This document shows, piece by piece, positions 42,376 through 45,062 of a DNA stretch of 45,062 bases. The stretch is from an uncultured Nitrospira sp. (GTDB lineage: Bacteria > Nitrospirota > Nitrospiria > Nitrospirales > UBA8639). A model generated the notes under the pieces. It saw nothing but the letters and a program-made list of their open reading frames with translations. It was not told the origin of the DNA and did not search any database. The DNA is taken from the NCBI GenBank assembly GCA_902500695.1, contig CABVRQ010000031.1, positions 1 through 45,062 on the forward strand, given 5' to 3'. Each line of letters starts with the position of its first letter. Position 1 is the stretch's first letter. Both the position numbers and the translations under genes were made by a program.

Positions 42376-42405
42376 TTGACCCTTACACAAAAGGTCGGAT
42401 ACAAT
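42376..42405 (+). promoter_or_regulatory. Sigma70-type promoter
   Basis: TTGACC (42376-42381), 18-bp spacer, TACAAT (42400-42405). Predicted start about 42412, giving an 85-base leader for the secreted protein gene at 42497. Confidence 0.6.
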
Positions 42406-42496
42406 CCTGCAGGCTTCATGTATCTATTTTGAATAGACTGAATCGTACCTTTTTCCCCCAATCTTATTTTCATTTCCCTTATTGATGAGGAATTTC

Positions 42497-43054
42497 ATGA
42501 AGAATCTGAAAGCAGGATGTATCTTGACTGCCACCATTATTCTGACGAGTCTTTTGGCACTTTCTCCACCAACATGGGCCGCTAAATACGAACTCACTCG
42601 AAACAGCATTGAGGAGGCCAAGGAGGTTAATGCCGGAGACATTTCCCTATTCCGCGTGAAACTCGGAGACGCTGAAGCAACCGCCGTTGAAGCCCTCGTG
42701 GAAGCAAGGATTTCTGGCGTTCGTGCAGAGCAAGAGGGTACCTTTATTCTCCTGTGGGACAAAGAAAATCCAACTGGTGCAATGGCAGGAGTCCGTATCA
42801 CGGACGGGAAAGTGGATTTAATATTTATCAACAATCGATTTGCCCATAAAGTCCGTGGCATCTTCCGACACATCCTCGGGGCCAAGTCCACAAAAGAAAT
42901 CCGTGACCTGCTGGGACCAGAGGATTTCCCCAATGAAACACTAATGGGCGCCAAACTCTTGTATGAAAAGCAAGGGTTTCTCGTGAACTTCCTGGAACGA
43001 CAAGTAAATGTTGAATTCTGCCTTGGTTGTCAGGATCTATTTTCAGGGTTCTAG
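42497..43054 (+). CDS. Secreted hypothetical protein (185 aa) with C-terminal CxxC
   Basis: ATG 42497 chosen for GAGGAA seven bases upstream; TTG 42482 and ATG 42485 in frame are alternatives. Signal peptide about residues 6-28 (cleavage near TWA-A). The mature chain is alpha/beta with EGTFILLWDKENPTGAMAGVRITDGKVDLIFINNRF and ends FCLGCQDLFSGF, a CxxC that may be redox active or metal-binding. Family not recognised. Divergent from uvrA. Confidence 0.75.
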   Translation: MKNLKAGCILTATIILTSLLALSPPTWAAKYELTRNSIEEAKEVNAGDISLFRVKLGDAEATAVEALVEARISGVRAEQEGTFILLWDKENPTGAMAGVRITDGKVDLIFINNRFAHKVRGIFRHILGAKSTKEIRDLLGPEDFPNETLMGAKLLYEKQGFLVNFLERQVNVEFCLGCQDLFSGF

Positions 43055-43124
43055 GAACCTTGTTGGGGGCTGCAGTTTCATTTCACTTCCCACCCTGCTT
43101 CCAGTTTTTGAGTCATTTTCCGAA

Positions 43125-43145
43125 AGAGGGAGTCATCCTCCCTCT
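43125..43145 (+). terminator. Hairpin between secreted-protein gene and ruvB
   Basis: AGAGGGAG (43125-43132), five-base loop, CTCCCTCT (43138-43145), followed by TCTCATTT. A modest rho-independent terminator. Confidence 0.5.
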
Positions 43146-43210
43146 TCTCATTTCCCCACATCGTCAAGAATGCAGTTCTTCTAATTTTTTTGTTTAGACT
43201 GATTCCCTTT

Positions 43211-44224
43211 ATGGACGACCGAATTCTTACCACTCATCTTATAGAAGAAGAGCAAAGCCTTGAGGGGACTCTTAGGCCTCAACGCTTAACGGAGTATATC
43301 GGGCAGGAGCGGATGAAAGAATCGCTTCGGGTTTGTATTGACGCGGCGACGGGAAGAGGGGAAGCCTTAGACCATGCCATTTTTTATGGGCCTCCTGGAT
43401 TGGGTAAAACCACCATCGCTCACATCATCGCCAAAGAAATGGGAGGCACGATTCGCTCTACCTCCGGGCTGGTGCTCACCCATGCGGGAGACCTAGCGGC
43501 CATTTTGGCCAATCTTCAACCACGGGATGTTCTCTTTATCGATGAAATTCATCGATTGCCCCCAGCAGCCGAAGAAGTATTATATCCCGCCATGGAGGAT
43601 TACCAAATCGATTTGGTGATTGGACAGGGCCCCTCACTGCGCACCATGAAATTAGATCTCCCGCCTTTTACGCTCATTGGAGCCACCACACGAGCGGGCT
43701 CCCTCACCTCTCCTCTGCGAGAACGCTTTGGACTTGTTTATCGATTGGATTATTATCTACCTGAAGAATTACAGGTCATCATTTCCCGCTCCGCTAGACT
43801 ACTCGGCGTCCACATTGATGATGAAGGGGCAGGAGAAATTGCCGGCCGGGCTCGTGGGACTCCCCGTATTGCTAATCGGTTAATCAAACGTGTTCGTGAC
43901 TTTGCGGAAGTCAAAGCCCAAGGACGTATCACGAGATTGGTCGCACAGGAAGCTTTACAATGGCTAGGAGTCGACCACGCGGGTTTTGATGAAATGGATC
44001 GCAAAATACTCTTAACCATAATTAAAAAATTTAAAGGAGGACCGGTGGGCATCGACGCATTGGCCGCAGCGGTCCAAGAAGAAAAATCCACATTAGAAGA
44101 TGTATACGAACCTTTTCTGCTTCAATCTGGATATCTAGATCGAACGGCCCGAGGCCGACAAATCACCTCAAAAGCTTTGCAACATTTTGGAGAAAGTCCG
44201 AATCTCTTTTCGATGGGAATCTGA
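43211..44224 (+). CDS. ruvB: Holliday junction branch-migration helicase RuvB
   Basis: 337 aa from ATG 43211 (MDDRILTTHL); an upstream in-frame TTG adds seven residues. AAA+ motor that, with RuvA, drives branch migration. Walker A GPPGLGKT (60-67), Walker B with DEIH (111-114), sensor 1 GATTRAG, sensor 2/arginine region RARGTPRIANRL, and the C-terminal winged helix (ILLTIIKKFKGGPVGIDALA, FLLQSGYLDRTARGR). Full length. No ruvA or ruvC adjoins it. It lacks a clear ribosome site. Confidence 0.97.
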   Translation: MDDRILTTHLIEEEQSLEGTLRPQRLTEYIGQERMKESLRVCIDAATGRGEALDHAIFYGPPGLGKTTIAHIIAKEMGGTIRSTSGLVLTHAGDLAAILANLQPRDVLFIDEIHRLPPAAEEVLYPAMEDYQIDLVIGQGPSLRTMKLDLPPFTLIGATTRAGSLTSPLRERFGLVYRLDYYLPEELQVIISRSARLLGVHIDDEGAGEIAGRARGTPRIANRLIKRVRDFAEVKAQGRITRLVAQEALQWLGVDHAGFDEMDRKILLTIIKKFKGGPVGIDALAAAVQEEKSTLEDVYEPFLLQSGYLDRTARGRQITSKALQHFGESPNLFSMGI

Positions 44225-44297
44225 CCGGATCATCCCTCCGACCTTAAATCTATACGACATTCACTTTCTCTCTCTCACTTTTATTTAAAAAAGCATC

Positions 44298-44318
44298 CGC
44301 CCCCTCCCTCCCCCTCCT
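44298..44318 (-). other. G-rich tract on minus strand
   Basis: The plus strand is C-rich (CGCCCCCTCCCTCCCCCTCC); the minus strand has runs GG, GGGGG, GGG, GGGGG separated by single A. It could fold as a G-quadruplex of two tiers or a bulged three-tier form. It lies in the gap between ruvB and the next gene. Confidence 0.4.
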
Positions 44319-44442
44319 TTGCTGTATTGACGGTATCCAAAAAATGATTGGTATAGTAGGGGAAACTGACAAACAGACATGAGTCAGATGAAAAGAATCT
44401 GTTCTGTCTTATCCATTCATACGACAGTGAGGGGATATTCTA

Positions 44443-44895
44443 ATGAATATACGCGCCTTATCATTCTTTCATTTTTTTTACAGGAAGACCTTCGTCGTTT
44501 TTCTTGCCTTTTTCTGTTCCATAAGCCTGATAACAACATCAGCCTCGGCTAATGAACTACATATCGAGTTTGGGAATTCCTGGGTGGAAGATGGCTACAT
44601 TTTCCACGTCGACATTGAATTACCACCCTACAATGTTCATTGCACAACAACTGGTAGAGGATTCATTGGCTTTAACGTGTATTATGAGGACATGAAAAGC
44701 CCGGAGGGAGAGTGGACCTTTGGTATAGCTCCGTGGCCTGAGGGGCTTGCATCTGATTCCAAAGTGGGGTCACATATGACTGCTGTCGCTCCTCAAATAT
44801 ATTGCACCAGTTTTTCCCCCTGCACAATTGAAAATATTCAAATCGTCAAGGCTTGGTGCCCTCCACTAGAAGAAGAAAGTTTTTATGCACAATAA
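44443..44895 (+). CDS. Secreted hypothetical protein (150 aa), Cys-containing
   Basis: ATG 44443 after GTGAGGGGA. Basic start, signal peptide about residues 14-37 (cleavage near ASA-N). The mature part is beta-rich (HIEFGNSWVEDGYIFHVDIELPP) with four Cys (C67, C122, C127, C139) that could form two disulfides. No family known. A weak promoter-like pair, TTGACG (44327-44332) and TATAGT (44352-44357) with a 19-bp spacer, lies upstream. The remaining 167 bases to the window end show no gene. Confidence 0.7.
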   Translation: MNIRALSFFHFFYRKTFVVFLAFFCSISLITTSASANELHIEFGNSWVEDGYIFHVDIELPPYNVHCTTTGRGFIGFNVYYEDMKSPEGEWTFGIAPWPEGLASDSKVGSHMTAVAPQIYCTSFSPCTIENIQIVKAWCPPLEEESFYAQ

Positions 44896-45062
44896 ATCCG
44901 CACTCTCCTTTGTCTTCCCAGAACCACCCATCTATTTTCATGGTACATAAAAATATTTAATAGGCACATTATTTGACGATAAATGCATCCAACACCATAA
45001 GTAAACCTTTCTATCTCCTCCGCTGGAGTTAGTTAAATAGACCACTCCACCCAATAAAAAGA

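Overview
The window looks like chromosomal DNA of a Nitrospirota bacterium, most likely a moderate-GC (about 50%) Nitrospira-type nitrite oxidiser. The evidence is gene content: many small periplasmic c-type cytochromes, a cupredoxin, a sulfite-oxidase/cytochrome pair, an HpnA hopanoid epimerase, PAS/GAF sensor kinases and a PAS-sigma54 activator. No 16S or nitrite oxidoreductase gene is present, so the assignment is an inference. I see no tRNA, rRNA, CRISPR array, transposase or integrase.

Layout. 1-3.3 kb (minus): a decayed KAP-family P-loop NTPase gene beside a YugP-type membrane zinc peptidase. A perfect 20-bp repeat at the window edge also occurs inside the peptidase gene, suggesting a past insertion or duplication. 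3.3-5.7 kb (minus): an SDR oxidoreductase and the SelO protein AMPylase. 6-9.2 kb: a 68-aa Cys/His protein, a small membrane protein, a cupredoxin and a large secreted orphan protein.

9.3-27.5 kb (plus) is the most coherent part: a sulfur-oxidation and sulfur-stress island. It encodes a PAS-AAA+-Fis sigma54 activator, a CstB-like persulfide dioxygenase with two rhodanese domains, a membrane rhodanese-DUF2892 protein, a zinc ribbon, a DUF1264 protein, cytochrome c, a SorA-like sulfite dehydrogenase with diheme cytochrome, pyruvate kinase, CoA-disulfide/persulfide reductase-rhodanese, a single-domain response regulator, a tetraheme cytochrome, a PAS-PAS histidine kinase and a TauE/SafE exporter. 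Two sigma54 promoters (GG-N10-GC, both continuing GCTTAAGT) lie before the dioxygenase and the response regulator. Each has a cluster of CGTTAA/TTAACG half-sites 100-150 bp upstream, and the likely activator is the gene just before the first cluster. The inferred logic is: persulfide to sulfite (dioxygenase and rhodaneses), sulfite to sulfate with electrons to cytochrome c (Sor pair), surplus sulfite out (TauE).

27.5-38.8 kb (minus): a TrkA-N potassium channel, an SLC13 permease, a second zinc ribbon, a MidA-like methyltransferase, a secreted small protein, a GAF histidine kinase lacking the usual phospho-acceptor His, a YvlD/holin-like membrane protein, a broken CruF-type carotenoid gene, HpnA and a prenyl diphosphate synthase. 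38.9-45 kb: a bacterial protein with a PHD-like C4HC3 zinc signature coupled to a membrane protein, a conserved 59-aa protein, a compact UvrA lacking about 90-100 residues, two secreted orphan proteins and RuvB.
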